Source: Atopobium sp.
GTDB lineage: Bacteria > Actinomycetota > Coriobacteriia > Coriobacteriales > Atopobiaceae
Direction of reading: 5' to 3'
Assembly: GCA_015259035.1 (NCBI GenBank)
Contig: JABZHC010000040.1
Span: forward strand, 1-6,669
DNA length: 6,669 nt
The position numbers and the translations under genes are program-made. Each line of letters starts with the position of its first letter. The stretch's first letter is position 1. Below, piece by piece: positions 1-5,844 of this stretch. The notes beneath the pieces were generated by a model. It did no database searches. It was given only the letters and a program-made list of their open reading frames with translations, and was not told where the DNA came from.

Positions 1-73
1 GCAAAAACATGACGACAATACAAGTTGCAACGATGGCGTATGCATATTTAGTGCCGAGTAAACGATGTAGCAC
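1..73 (-). CDS. N-terminal fragment of a probable membrane protein (runs off left edge)
   Basis: Only the first 24 codons are in the window. I chose a GTG start at 71-73 because it is preceded on the minus strand by a strong Shine-Dalgarno sequence (GAGAGGAG) about five bases upstream, closely resembling the one in front of the DUF438 gene. The visible peptide begins with a short basic stretch (LHRLLGTKYAY), followed by a hydrophobic run (AIVATCIVVMFL). This is the pattern of a signal anchor or a first transmembrane helix with a cytoplasmic N-terminus. The frame stays open upstream through the hairpin at 104-139 to a stop near 173, so a longer N-terminus starting at another GTG or TTG is possible, but no comparable ribosome binding site supports it. 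The family cannot be identified from this little sequence. Confidence 0.5.
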   Translation of the reverse strand, partial: MLHRLLGTKYAYAIVATCIVVMFL

Positions 74-103
74 TGAGGCTCCTCTCTTTTGGCCAGAAAT
101 AGT

Positions 104-139
104 GTAGGCGATGTGCCTTAAAAAGGACACATCGCCTAC
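104..139 (-). terminator. Long perfect hairpin, possible terminator after the DUF438 gene
   Basis: GTAGGCGATGTG (104-115) is exactly matched by its reverse complement CACATCGCCTAC (128-139). Inside it CCTT/AAGG adds four more pairs with one bulged A. The stem lies 53 bases past the DUF438 stop codon and just before the ribosome binding site of the next minus-strand gene, which suits a terminator. On the minus strand it is followed only by ACTATTTCTGG, a weak T-tract. On the plus strand a run of six T's comes about 13 bases after the stem. It may therefore be an attenuating or RNA-protecting stem and not a strong intrinsic terminator. Confidence 0.5.
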
Positions 140-191
140 CAAGTCGCACAAATTTTTTGAGGATACTCGAGGACTTTACGTGCGCAAGATC

Positions 192-1784
192 TTAGCTGTC
201 AGAACCTCTGCGGTTCTCGCCCTCAAGAGCACGGATTGGTCCGATGTCCTGAGTGGTCTCAAGAGCGCCCAGGTAATTGCCCTCTTCATCGCGAACGGCA
301 AAGTAACGGACATAGAGGAACTTATCTCTGACCTCAAACCAGAACTCGGAGGAGTCGCTACGACCGCTCCTGAACTCGGTGAGGATGCTACGAACAGCTT
401 CCTGGCTCTTTGGTGGATGGCAGTCATATACGTCACGGCCAAGGCAGCTCTTAGGACGAGGGAAAGCTCGGGTGTCGCCGTGGCTGAAGTAACGTGTCTT
501 GTCATCAGCGTCAACAAAGGTAATGTCGAGCGGAATAGTTGCAAAGACAGCCTCAAGCTGCGGAATGGTGAACTCACCGGTAGAGAGCTTAACCTTACCG
601 TCAGCAGAAATTGCTTCCTCTTCTGCTTCAGCGTTATTCTCGTCCATAGCGGCTGCGGCTTCCATCTCTTTAAGTTTGTCGTTTGCAAGCTCAAGAGGAT
701 CTGCGTGCCATGAAGGAGGATTGACGCCAAATGCGTGACCAAACTCGTTCTCTTCAGCAGCAATCTGGGTCCACTGAGTAGCAGTTAGGTGCTCAAGGGA
801 AAGTGGGATGAGGACGTTTTCTTCCTTGGATGCCATGGACTCAGCACCCTCAATAGCCTCATCCAGGTAGTCAGCAACGGCTGCCATAAGGCCTGCATCA
901 TACTGGCCGTATGCAGTCTCGAGCAGAGCCTCTGCACCGTTAACAGCGTTTCTTACCTCGTCGTCCTTACCCCACATAACCTTTGAAGGACCAGTGATAT
1001 CGTGGCGCTCAAGATGAGGGAAGAGCAGTTCTTCCTTGCGCTTGTAGTGAACAAAGACCTCGTCAAAGGCGTCCATATCAGCCTTTAGAATTGCTGCAAC
1101 ACCAGCGCACTCTTCGTTGCTGGAAGACTCGGTAAGCGTACGAGCACGCTTTACATCTGGAGCAACGCGGTCGTGGATAAAGGCAAGAATGCGGTCGTTC
1201 TCTTGGCGCATGGTCCAAACAGGATGGCCAGGAGTCTCTTCAACAGCGCCTGTTGGTGCGCAAGAGACCTTTCCTTCAAAGAGGGCAGCATGAACGTCAC
1301 AGAGCTTCAGGACCTTCTCCATAGGAACGCCGCCAGCAATGAGCTCCTGTTCAGCGTTAGAGATCTCTGAGCCAGAGACGTCCTTGAAGTTACGAGTAAA
1401 GTCCTCGCGAACAGCCTCGATGTCCTCACCGTCGTTGAGGCGCTCAAGATACTGGGCGATAAGAGCTTTGCGCTCCTCAGGAGTCTGCGCGATAGGTGCG
1501 TTCTCTGCCTCTGCGGGTTTCTCGTCAGCTGGGGTTTCTGCTGCTGCAGGCTCCTCATCACCAAGAATGGTAAAGCCGTGAGAGCGGAAGATTGCTTTGA
1601 GTTCCTCAAGGTCTACGCCTTTGTGGTCGCAACCTTTAGGGATGGTCATAAAACGTCCCATGGTCTGCAGACGGCCTGGCTCGGTAATCTCGGCAAAGCC
1701 GTTTTCTGCCATGAGGCCTTTAATAACGGGATACTTAGTGCAAATCTCATAAACGGATTTGCTTAAATCAAGAACCTGTGCCAT
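192..1784 (-). CDS. DUF1858-DUF438-hemerythrin (HHE)-PAS domain protein
   Basis: This 530-residue cytoplasmic protein has four recognisable parts. Residues 1-70 look like a DUF1858 domain (VYEICTKYPVIKGLMAENGF). After an Ala/Glu/Pro-rich linker (about 76-103), residues 104-170 match DUF438. Residues 185-355 form a hemerythrin HHE four-helix domain with candidate iron ligands H187, H204, H246, E252, H257, H332 and H350. A second acidic linker (372-392) leads to a C-terminal PAS domain (about 405-518) with CHPPKS and a closing LETTQDI. Hemerythrin domains carry a non-haem di-iron site that binds O2, NO or related species, and PAS domains sense ligands or redox state, so a role in oxygen or nitrosative sensing or iron repair is an inference; the family has no firm function. 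There is no kinase, cyclase or DNA-binding output. The ATG start has a good GAGAGGAG six bases upstream. The gene seems intact and follows the EEP gene on the same strand after 107 bp. Confidence 0.9.
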   Translation of the reverse strand: MAQVLDLSKSVYEICTKYPVIKGLMAENGFAEITEPGRLQTMGRFMTIPKGCDHKGVDLEELKAIFRSHGFTILGDEEPAAAETPADEKPAEAENAPIAQTPEERKALIAQYLERLNDGEDIEAVREDFTRNFKDVSGSEISNAEQELIAGGVPMEKVLKLCDVHAALFEGKVSCAPTGAVEETPGHPVWTMRQENDRILAFIHDRVAPDVKRARTLTESSSNEECAGVAAILKADMDAFDEVFVHYKRKEELLFPHLERHDITGPSKVMWGKDDEVRNAVNGAEALLETAYGQYDAGLMAAVADYLDEAIEGAESMASKEENVLIPLSLEHLTATQWTQIAAEENEFGHAFGVNPPSWHADPLELANDKLKEMEAAAAMDENNAEAEEEAISADGKVKLSTGEFTIPQLEAVFATIPLDITFVDADDKTRYFSHGDTRAFPRPKSCLGRDVYDCHPPKSQEAVRSILTEFRSGRSDSSEFWFEVRDKFLYVRYFAVRDEEGNYLGALETTQDIGPIRALEGENRRGSDS

Positions 1785-1828
1785 ACGGGCTCCTCTCGGA
1801 TAAGTTTAGAAAGTCTACTACGGCTTAC

Positions 1829-1834
1829 TTTATA
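1829..1834 (-). promoter_or_regulatory. Candidate -10 box for the DUF438 gene
   Basis: On the minus strand TATAAA lies 44 bases before the DUF438 start codon, allowing a 5' leader of about 35-40 bases. No good -35 hexamer lies at 16-18 bases upstream (the 17-base spacing gives TGGAAG). If real, the promoter is weak or activator-dependent. The inverted repeat at 1864-1885 lies upstream of it. Confidence 0.35.
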
Positions 1835-1863
1835 CCCAAAGTGTGACAGGACTTCCATATGGC

Positions 1864-1885
1864 TTTTGTTGTGGTTACAACAAAA
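1864..1885. repeat. Perfect 9-bp inverted repeat upstream of the DUF438 gene (operator or weak terminator)
   Basis: TTTTGTTGT (1864-1872) and ACAACAAAA (1877-1885) are exact reverse complements separated by four bases (GGTT). The repeat sits 6 bp past the EEP stop codon. A stem this AT-rich without a following T-tract on either strand is a poor intrinsic terminator. Its size (two 9-bp arms around a 4-bp centre) and its place about 40 bp upstream of the TATAAA box also suit a binding site for a dimeric regulator. The sequence alone does not decide between the two. Confidence 0.5.
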
Positions 1886-1891
1886 CAGAAA

Positions 1892-3067
1892 TTATTCTTT
1901 ACTCTTTAAGGTGAAAGACAGCAGAACCGGGTTGTGGTCCGAGTAAGCAAATTGCGTGTCAATGTTTCTGGCGGTTGCAACAACGTTATCCGAGACAATC
2001 CAACCATCAACTGTGGTGGTATACGTCTTGTCCTTCTCGTATGGAATGTCATCTCCACGGCAGGTAGGAACGTTGGTAAGGTTGTCTGGAGCTACAACAC
2101 TAAAGCCTTCTGGCAAATCAGAATCTTTGAGTTCTGCTACCCAGTCTGGTACCTGCTGAACAGAAGGATAGAGTGTAAGCGAGCCCAAAATGGCATGGTT
2201 CCAGTCGCCACCCGCAATAACGTAATTACCCTTAGCGCGCTCCTCAGACATTATTTTGGTCAGAAGTGCAAGCTGCTGCGCGCGACTGGTGCCACCTTTG
2301 TCGTAGGCAGACATGTGACTGTTAATAAGTACCAGCTCATGACCATCGCTTGTGGGATAGCGCGTAATCATAAAGCAGCGATCTAAGTCAAAGAATTTTG
2401 TGGGGAAAGACTCATCAATGGGGTAGGTACGACGAGTTGCGCTTGAAGCAAGTACGTTTGAAAGCGTCAGAATACCCGAGTTGGAGGTTCCGTGGAACTC
2501 CGTAAGTGGATAGGCGAGAAACGCGGTGTGGAAGTTCTGCGCAAAATATGATGCGTAGGATCCAAAGCGGCTCTCTGCTTCAGAAACTTGATTCACATGC
2601 CAACTTCTGTCAGATGAAGTATCAATCTCTTGGAAAAGAATAAAGTCAGGGGCTGTACCGCCATTCAGAGAAGAAACGGTGTTCAGGGCACCGTTTGTGG
2701 TGTAAAGAACGGAGTTTCTGCTTACCGCGCGTCCGTGAGTTCCCACGGTGCGTGTGCCATCCTGCATGATGCCTTCATCCATAAAGAAGGTGTAATCAGG
2801 GGTGTAAGCACCAAAGCCAATGTTGTAGGTCGAAGCTGTGTAGGTTTGGCCTACCTGTACGGTTGTAGCCTCAGGAGAAGCACCTTGATTAGATACGGGA
2901 GTATTGTCAGGAATGCGATAGTAAGTAAACTGCAGGTAGAGAACGTATCCACCAAGAATCAGTAAAGCTAGAACAAAAAGCCCGCCTACAAATTTGAAAA
3001 GTGGTGCAAGAACCCTTTTTAGAAGGCCAGTAATAAGCTTAAAGCCAAGAGACAAAACTCTTTTCAT
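1892..3067 (-). CDS. Membrane-anchored endonuclease/exonuclease/phosphatase (EEP) family protein
   Basis: This is a 391-residue protein. A basic N-terminus (MKRVLSLGFK) is followed by a single hydrophobic segment at about 26-46, so it is probably a signal anchor placing the enzyme domain outside the cell. The rest is an EEP (DNase I-like) domain with all the usual motifs: YNIG with N82, FQE with E147, NSHMSAY with H251, GGDWN with D288 and N290, DGW with D354, and SDHNP with D377 and H378. These residues bind divalent metal and hydrolyse phosphodiesters or phosphomonoesters. The family includes nucleases, sphingomyelinases and inositol phosphatases, and the substrate cannot be told here. An extracytoplasmic location favours external nucleic acids, phospholipids or sugar phosphates (inference). 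The ATG start has GAGG five bases upstream. It is transcribed divergently from the aminotransferase gene and seems intact. Confidence 0.9.
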   Translation of the reverse strand: MKRVLSLGFKLITGLLKRVLAPLFKFVGGLFVLALLILGGYVLYLQFTYYRIPDNTPVSNQGASPEATTVQVGQTYTASTYNIGFGAYTPDYTFFMDEGIMQDGTRTVGTHGRAVSRNSVLYTTNGALNTVSSLNGGTAPDFILFQEIDTSSDRSWHVNQVSEAESRFGSYASYFAQNFHTAFLAYPLTEFHGTSNSGILTLSNVLASSATRRTYPIDESFPTKFFDLDRCFMITRYPTSDGHELVLINSHMSAYDKGGTSRAQQLALLTKIMSEERAKGNYVIAGGDWNHAILGSLTLYPSVQQVPDWVAELKDSDLPEGFSVVAPDNLTNVPTCRGDDIPYEKDKTYTTTVDGWIVSDNVVATARNIDTQFAYSDHNPVLLSFTLKSKE

Positions 3068-3144
3068 GCGAACCTCGTATCAGTCAAGTGTCGTATGATT
3101 TAAATGATAACTATTATGGATTGAAAGTATGTTGAGGAGTTTGT
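3068..3144. promoter_or_regulatory. Divergent promoter region between the EEP and aminotransferase genes
   Basis: The 77 bp between the two start codons must hold the start signals for both genes unless they lie inside the coding sequences. The middle is AT-rich and includes the 8-bp palindrome ATTTAAAT. A TATTAT at 3112-3117 is the best candidate -10 for the plus-strand gene, but no convincing -35 lies 16-18 bases before it. GAGGAG at about 3134-3139 is the aminotransferase ribosome binding site, and GAGG (minus strand, 3073-3076) serves the EEP gene. No clear minus-strand promoter could be assigned. Confidence 0.4.
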
Positions 3145-4296
3145 ATGCCACTAACAAGAAATACAACACTAGAGCTTTTCAAACCCTCTGGTATCAGGCG
3201 TTTCTCGGCACTTGCTGCTGCAACACCAGGATGTATTTCTTTAACTATTGGAGAGCCAGGAGAAGACACTCCAGCTCCTATTTGTAACTTAGTAGACAGA
3301 GAACTTGCAGCTGGAAACACGCATTATCCACCTAACATCGGTACTCCTGAGCTTAGAAGCGCTATTGCCGATTGGGAGTCTGCTCGTGGTATGAAGGTCG
3401 GTCAAGACGGTATTGTCGTTACTGTGGGGGCTGCGGAAGCCATTTCTGCAACTATGTTGACGCTGATGAATCCAGGCGATGAAGTTATCATTCCTGAACC
3501 AGCGTATCTGGTATACAGGACACTCTGCCAGCTTAATCGTGGTGTAGTTGTGCCGCTTGATACCAGCGCCAATCATTTCCAGATTGATGCTGAGCAACTT
3601 AAGTCAAAGATTTCAGAGAAGACAAAGCTTATTGTGCTGACTTCTCCGAACAATCCTACGGGATGTGTTTATACAAAAGAGTCGCTTGATGCGGTGGCAG
3701 AACTTGCCCGCAAGCACGGCTTTTATGTTTTGTGTGATGACGTTTATAGAGAGCTTGCCTATGTTGAGGACGTTCCACGTTTTGTTGAGCTCTATCCAGA
3801 CTTAGCTGATCGCTGCATTGTGACAAATAGTTTCTCCAAACCATGGGCAATGACGGGTTGGAGACTTGGTTGGGTTGCCACCTCTGATGAGCTTGCGACA
3901 GATATTGGAAAGGTTCACGCCCAGCTAGTGTCTTCTGTTCCTTCATTTTTGCAGCCAGCTGCTCTCTATGCACTTTCTTACGATGTCACGCCTATGCGCA
4001 CAAACTATCAAAAGCGCAGGCAGATTGTACTTTCTGCGCTTCAAGATATGAAACTTCCTGTTGAAGAGCCAGAAGGTGCCTTCTACGCATTTCCATCAAT
4101 CAAGGAATTTGCCCTTGATTCTGAGGCGTTTTGTGAGCGAGCAATCAAGGAGTTTGGTATTGCACTGGTGCCTGGCGTTTTCTTCGGCGCTGAGGGCTAT
4201 GTGCGTATTAGTTACGCTGCCTCAGACAAGAATCTGACAGAAGGCCTTTCTCGCCTTAAGACTTTTGTTAATACTTTGCGAGAAGAACAAAACTAG
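3145..4296 (+). CDS. Class I/II pyridoxal-phosphate aminotransferase
   Basis: This 383-residue cytoplasmic enzyme belongs to fold-type I (aspartate aminotransferase superfamily) and has the normal length for it. The motifs run in order: LTIGEP (33-38), the HYPPNIGTPELR substrate-side segment (60-71), VTVGAAEAI for the PLP phosphate (92-100), SPNNPTG with N170 (167-173), CDDVY with D199 and Y201, the Schiff-base lysine K232 in SFSKPWAMTGWRLGW, and the carboxylate-binding arginine R354 in YVRISYA. It moves an amino group between an amino acid and a 2-oxo acid. It most resembles the AspAT/PatA branch. Because lysA and dapA follow, it could be the diaminopimelate-pathway aminotransferase (N-acetyl-LL-DAP or an aspartate type), but that is context inference; no substrate-specific residue settles it. 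The ATG start is preceded by GAGGAG at a five-base spacing. The lysine riboswitch begins about 31 bp after its stop, so it is not under that control, although transcription may read through. Confidence 0.92.
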   Translation: MPLTRNTTLELFKPSGIRRFSALAAATPGCISLTIGEPGEDTPAPICNLVDRELAAGNTHYPPNIGTPELRSAIADWESARGMKVGQDGIVVTVGAAEAISATMLTLMNPGDEVIIPEPAYLVYRTLCQLNRGVVVPLDTSANHFQIDAEQLKSKISEKTKLIVLTSPNNPTGCVYTKESLDAVAELARKHGFYVLCDDVYRELAYVEDVPRFVELYPDLADRCIVTNSFSKPWAMTGWRLGWVATSDELATDIGKVHAQLVSSVPSFLQPAALYALSYDVTPMRTNYQKRRQIVLSALQDMKLPVEEPEGAFYAFPSIKEFALDSEAFCERAIKEFGIALVPGVFFGAEGYVRISYAASDKNLTEGLSRLKTFVNTLREEQN

Positions 4297-4327
4297 CCCA
4301 AATACAGAGCTTTCTGTGGTAGGGTTT

Positions 4328-4496
4328 TACTGTCAATAGAGGAGCGAGCACGATGGGTTCTGGGTTAGTCGGCAGGCAGTGACCCCAGAAGGAGGCGAGG
4401 TTCGCCGAACTTGGCAATCAGGCGTGGTTGTCAGGTGGGCTTGTATGAAATACATGCAAGACTGTCCGAGATTTCGGGGGTGCTACTTTGACGGTG
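4328..4496 (+). promoter_or_regulatory. Lysine riboswitch (L box), aptamer domain
   Basis: The 228-bp gap between the aminotransferase and lysA holds a structured RNA with the lysine riboswitch layout. P1 pairs TACTGTCAATAG (4328-4339) with CTACTTTGACGGTG (4483-4496), with a small bulge. The conserved entry AGAGGAGCGAGCAC (4338-4351; the family is usually AGAGGUGC) follows. P2 pairs 4358-4367 with 4380-4390. The hallmark GGAGGCGAGGTTCGCCGAAC (4391-4410) follows. P3 pairs 4409-4420 with 4425-4436 (12 pairs including wobbles). P4 pairs CTTGTATG (4440-4447) with CATGCAAG (4453-4460). P5 pairs CCGA with TCGG (4466-4477), followed by GGGGGTGCTA closing the core. Bound lysine would stabilise P1 and switch off the genes downstream, which are lysA and dapA, exactly the expected targets. 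The transcript may come by read-through from the aminotransferase or from a promoter near its 3' end; only a weak candidate was seen there (TTGCGA at 4276, AAATAC at 4300). Confidence 0.92.
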
Positions 4497-4523
4497 TATT
4501 GCGCCCCCAATTTGAGGGGGAGC
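4476..4523 (+). promoter_or_regulatory. Riboswitch expression platform: SD sequester and competing anti-sequester
   Basis: Two helices compete for the same C-tract. In the sequester, GCGCCCCC (4501-4508) pairs with GGGGGAGC (4516-4523) around the loop AATTTGA, seven pairs with one G.A mismatch. This hides the lysA Shine-Dalgarno (GAGGGGG, 4514-4520) one base before the TTG start. In the anti-sequester, GGGGGTGC (4476-4483), which belongs to P5 and the top of P1 in the folded aptamer, pairs with all eight bases of GCGCCCCC (one is a G-U). Lysine binding would lock 4476-4483 into the aptamer, free the C-tract and close the ribosome binding site. No U-tract follows the hairpin, so control is most likely translational. 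The mechanism is inferred from base pairing; the complementarity is visible directly. Confidence 0.75.
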
Positions 4524-4524
4524 T

Positions 4525-5829
4525 TTGAGTAAGAAACCGTTTGTTTCTGTAGATGCCCTAGAGGCAATCACTACGACGTATCCAACGCCATTTCATCTGT
4601 ATAACAAAGCAGAGATTATTCGCCGCGCAAAGCTGTTACAAGAGGCTTTTAGCTGGAACGCTGGCTTTAAAGAGTACTTTGCGGTTAAGGCTACGCCAAA
4701 TCCTTACATTGTGAGATTGCTGGCAGAGCTTGGTTGTGGCTGTGACTGTGCAAATGCCACAGAGCTCACCCTTGCAAAAGCCTGTGGAGTCACCGGTCAA
4801 AACATTATGCTCTCGTCAAACGACACTACGGTGCTTGACTTTGCTCGCGCTCATGAGCTGGGAGCCATTATCAACTTGGACGCTGGTGGCGATATGCTTA
4901 CAACGCTTGAAGAAGCAGTGGGAAGCAACATGCCGCAGGTCATGTGCGCGCGCCTTAATCCTGGTGGCGTGTTTGAGTCGCAAAACGGCATTATTGGAAA
5001 TCCTGATGATGCTAAGTTTGGCATGACAGAAGAGCAGCTATTCCAGACGTTTGCGTATCTTAAAACCAAAGGCGTGACTGAGTTTGGCCTCCATGCTTTC
5101 CTAGCTAGTAACGCTCAAGAGGAAGATTACTATCCAAACCTTGCGTGCGTTCTCTTTGAGCTGGCCGTTAAGCTGCACAGAGAGCTTGATATTCATATTG
5201 GATTTATCGATCTTTCTGGCGGCATTGGTGTGGCATATGAGCCAGACCAGGTTGAGCCTGACGTCTTGGCTATTGGTCAGGGCGTAAAGCGCGCTTTTGA
5301 AGAGGTTTTAGTTCCTGCAGGTATGGGAGACGTTTCTATCTATACCGAGCTTGGACGCTGGCTTTTGGGTCCTGCCGGTGCACTTGTTACCCGCGTTTTG
5401 CACCAAAAAGAGACCTATCGTCACTACCTTGGCGTGGACGCTTGCGCAGCAAACCTTATGCGTCCCGCAATCTATGACGCCTATCATCACATCACCGTTA
5501 TGGGCAAAGAGGATGCCTCTGCAACTCATACGTACAACGTTGTAGGCGGGCTTTGCGAGAATAACGATCAGTTTGCAAAGAACCGCCAGCTCCCAGAGGT
5601 TGCTGTGGGTGACCTCTTGTTCATCCATGATACAGGCGCTCATGGTTTCTCGATGGGCTATAACTACAATGGCCGTCTGCGCTCCGCTGAGCTGCTGCTT
5701 CTAGAAGACGGATCCGTGCAGCTTATTCGCCGCGCTGAGACAGAAGCCGATTACTTTGCAACGCTTGCATTTGACGGCTCAGACTTTTCAGATCTTGCAC
5801 AACAAACAACTACAAACACCACACGTTAG
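4525..5829 (+). CDS. lysA: Diaminopimelate decarboxylase
   Basis: This enzyme catalyses the last step of lysine synthesis, decarboxylation of meso-diaminopimelate to L-lysine with PLP in the cytoplasm. At 434 residues it is near the usual length and has the fold-type III (alanine racemase-like barrel) plan. The PLP Schiff-base lysine is K55 in YFAVKATPNP. The glycine-rich phosphate loop is LSGGIG (230-235). TELGR (274-278) stands for the usual EPGR, with R278 as substrate-binding arginine. The partner-subunit motif is GGLCENND with C344 and E345, and GAHGFSMGYNYN (371-382) is the C-terminal substrate/PLP segment. Two motifs depart from the common form: HAFLAS (190-195) replaces HxHxGS, and GAH replaces GAY. 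I believe this is a known divergent LysA type, not a damaged gene. The TTG start at 4525 is the only one placed correctly after GAGGGGG, which the riboswitch platform can hide. dapA follows after 15 bp. Confidence 0.93.
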   Translation: MSKKPFVSVDALEAITTTYPTPFHLYNKAEIIRRAKLLQEAFSWNAGFKEYFAVKATPNPYIVRLLAELGCGCDCANATELTLAKACGVTGQNIMLSSNDTTVLDFARAHELGAIINLDAGGDMLTTLEEAVGSNMPQVMCARLNPGGVFESQNGIIGNPDDAKFGMTEEQLFQTFAYLKTKGVTEFGLHAFLASNAQEEDYYPNLACVLFELAVKLHRELDIHIGFIDLSGGIGVAYEPDQVEPDVLAIGQGVKRAFEEVLVPAGMGDVSIYTELGRWLLGPAGALVTRVLHQKETYRHYLGVDACAANLMRPAIYDAYHHITVMGKEDASATHTYNVVGGLCENNDQFAKNRQLPEVAVGDLLFIHDTGAHGFSMGYNYNGRLRSAELLLLEDGSVQLIRRAETEADYFATLAFDGSDFSDLAQQTTTNTTR

Positions 5830-5844
5830 AGGGCGAGAAAAACT

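Noticed and set aside
111..713. Plus-strand open frame of 200 codons opposite the DUF438 gene
   Set aside because: It lies antisense to a well-supported multi-domain gene, starts inside the 104-139 hairpin, has no ribosome binding site and its translation resembles no family.
176..763. Minus-strand open frame of 195 codons overlapping the 3' end of the DUF438 gene in another frame
   Set aside because: Its composition is rich in Leu/Arg/Ser as expected of an out-of-frame reading, and the in-frame DUF438 protein has clear motifs over the same stretch.
3095..3108. AT-rich palindrome-like stretch around ATTTAAAT as an operator
   Set aside because: Only the central 8 bp are symmetric; such short AT palindromes are expected in a promoter region.
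4303..4328. Small stem TACAGA/TCTGTG followed by TTTT after the aminotransferase stop
   Set aside because: Only six weak pairs, with the T-run seven bases later and merging into riboswitch P1; not a convincing terminator.
4395..4406. Local GGCGA/TCGCC hairpin in the lysA leader as a separate element
   Set aside because: These bases are part of the conserved lysine riboswitch core and need not form an independent hairpin.
4501..4523. GC-rich hairpin before lysA as an intrinsic terminator
   Set aside because: The stem is not followed by a U-tract and overlaps the lysA ribosome binding site, so a sequestering role fits better.
5308..5643. Minus-strand open frame of 111 codons inside lysA
   Set aside because: It lies opposite conserved LysA motifs (TELGR, GGLCENND) and has no start signals of its own.
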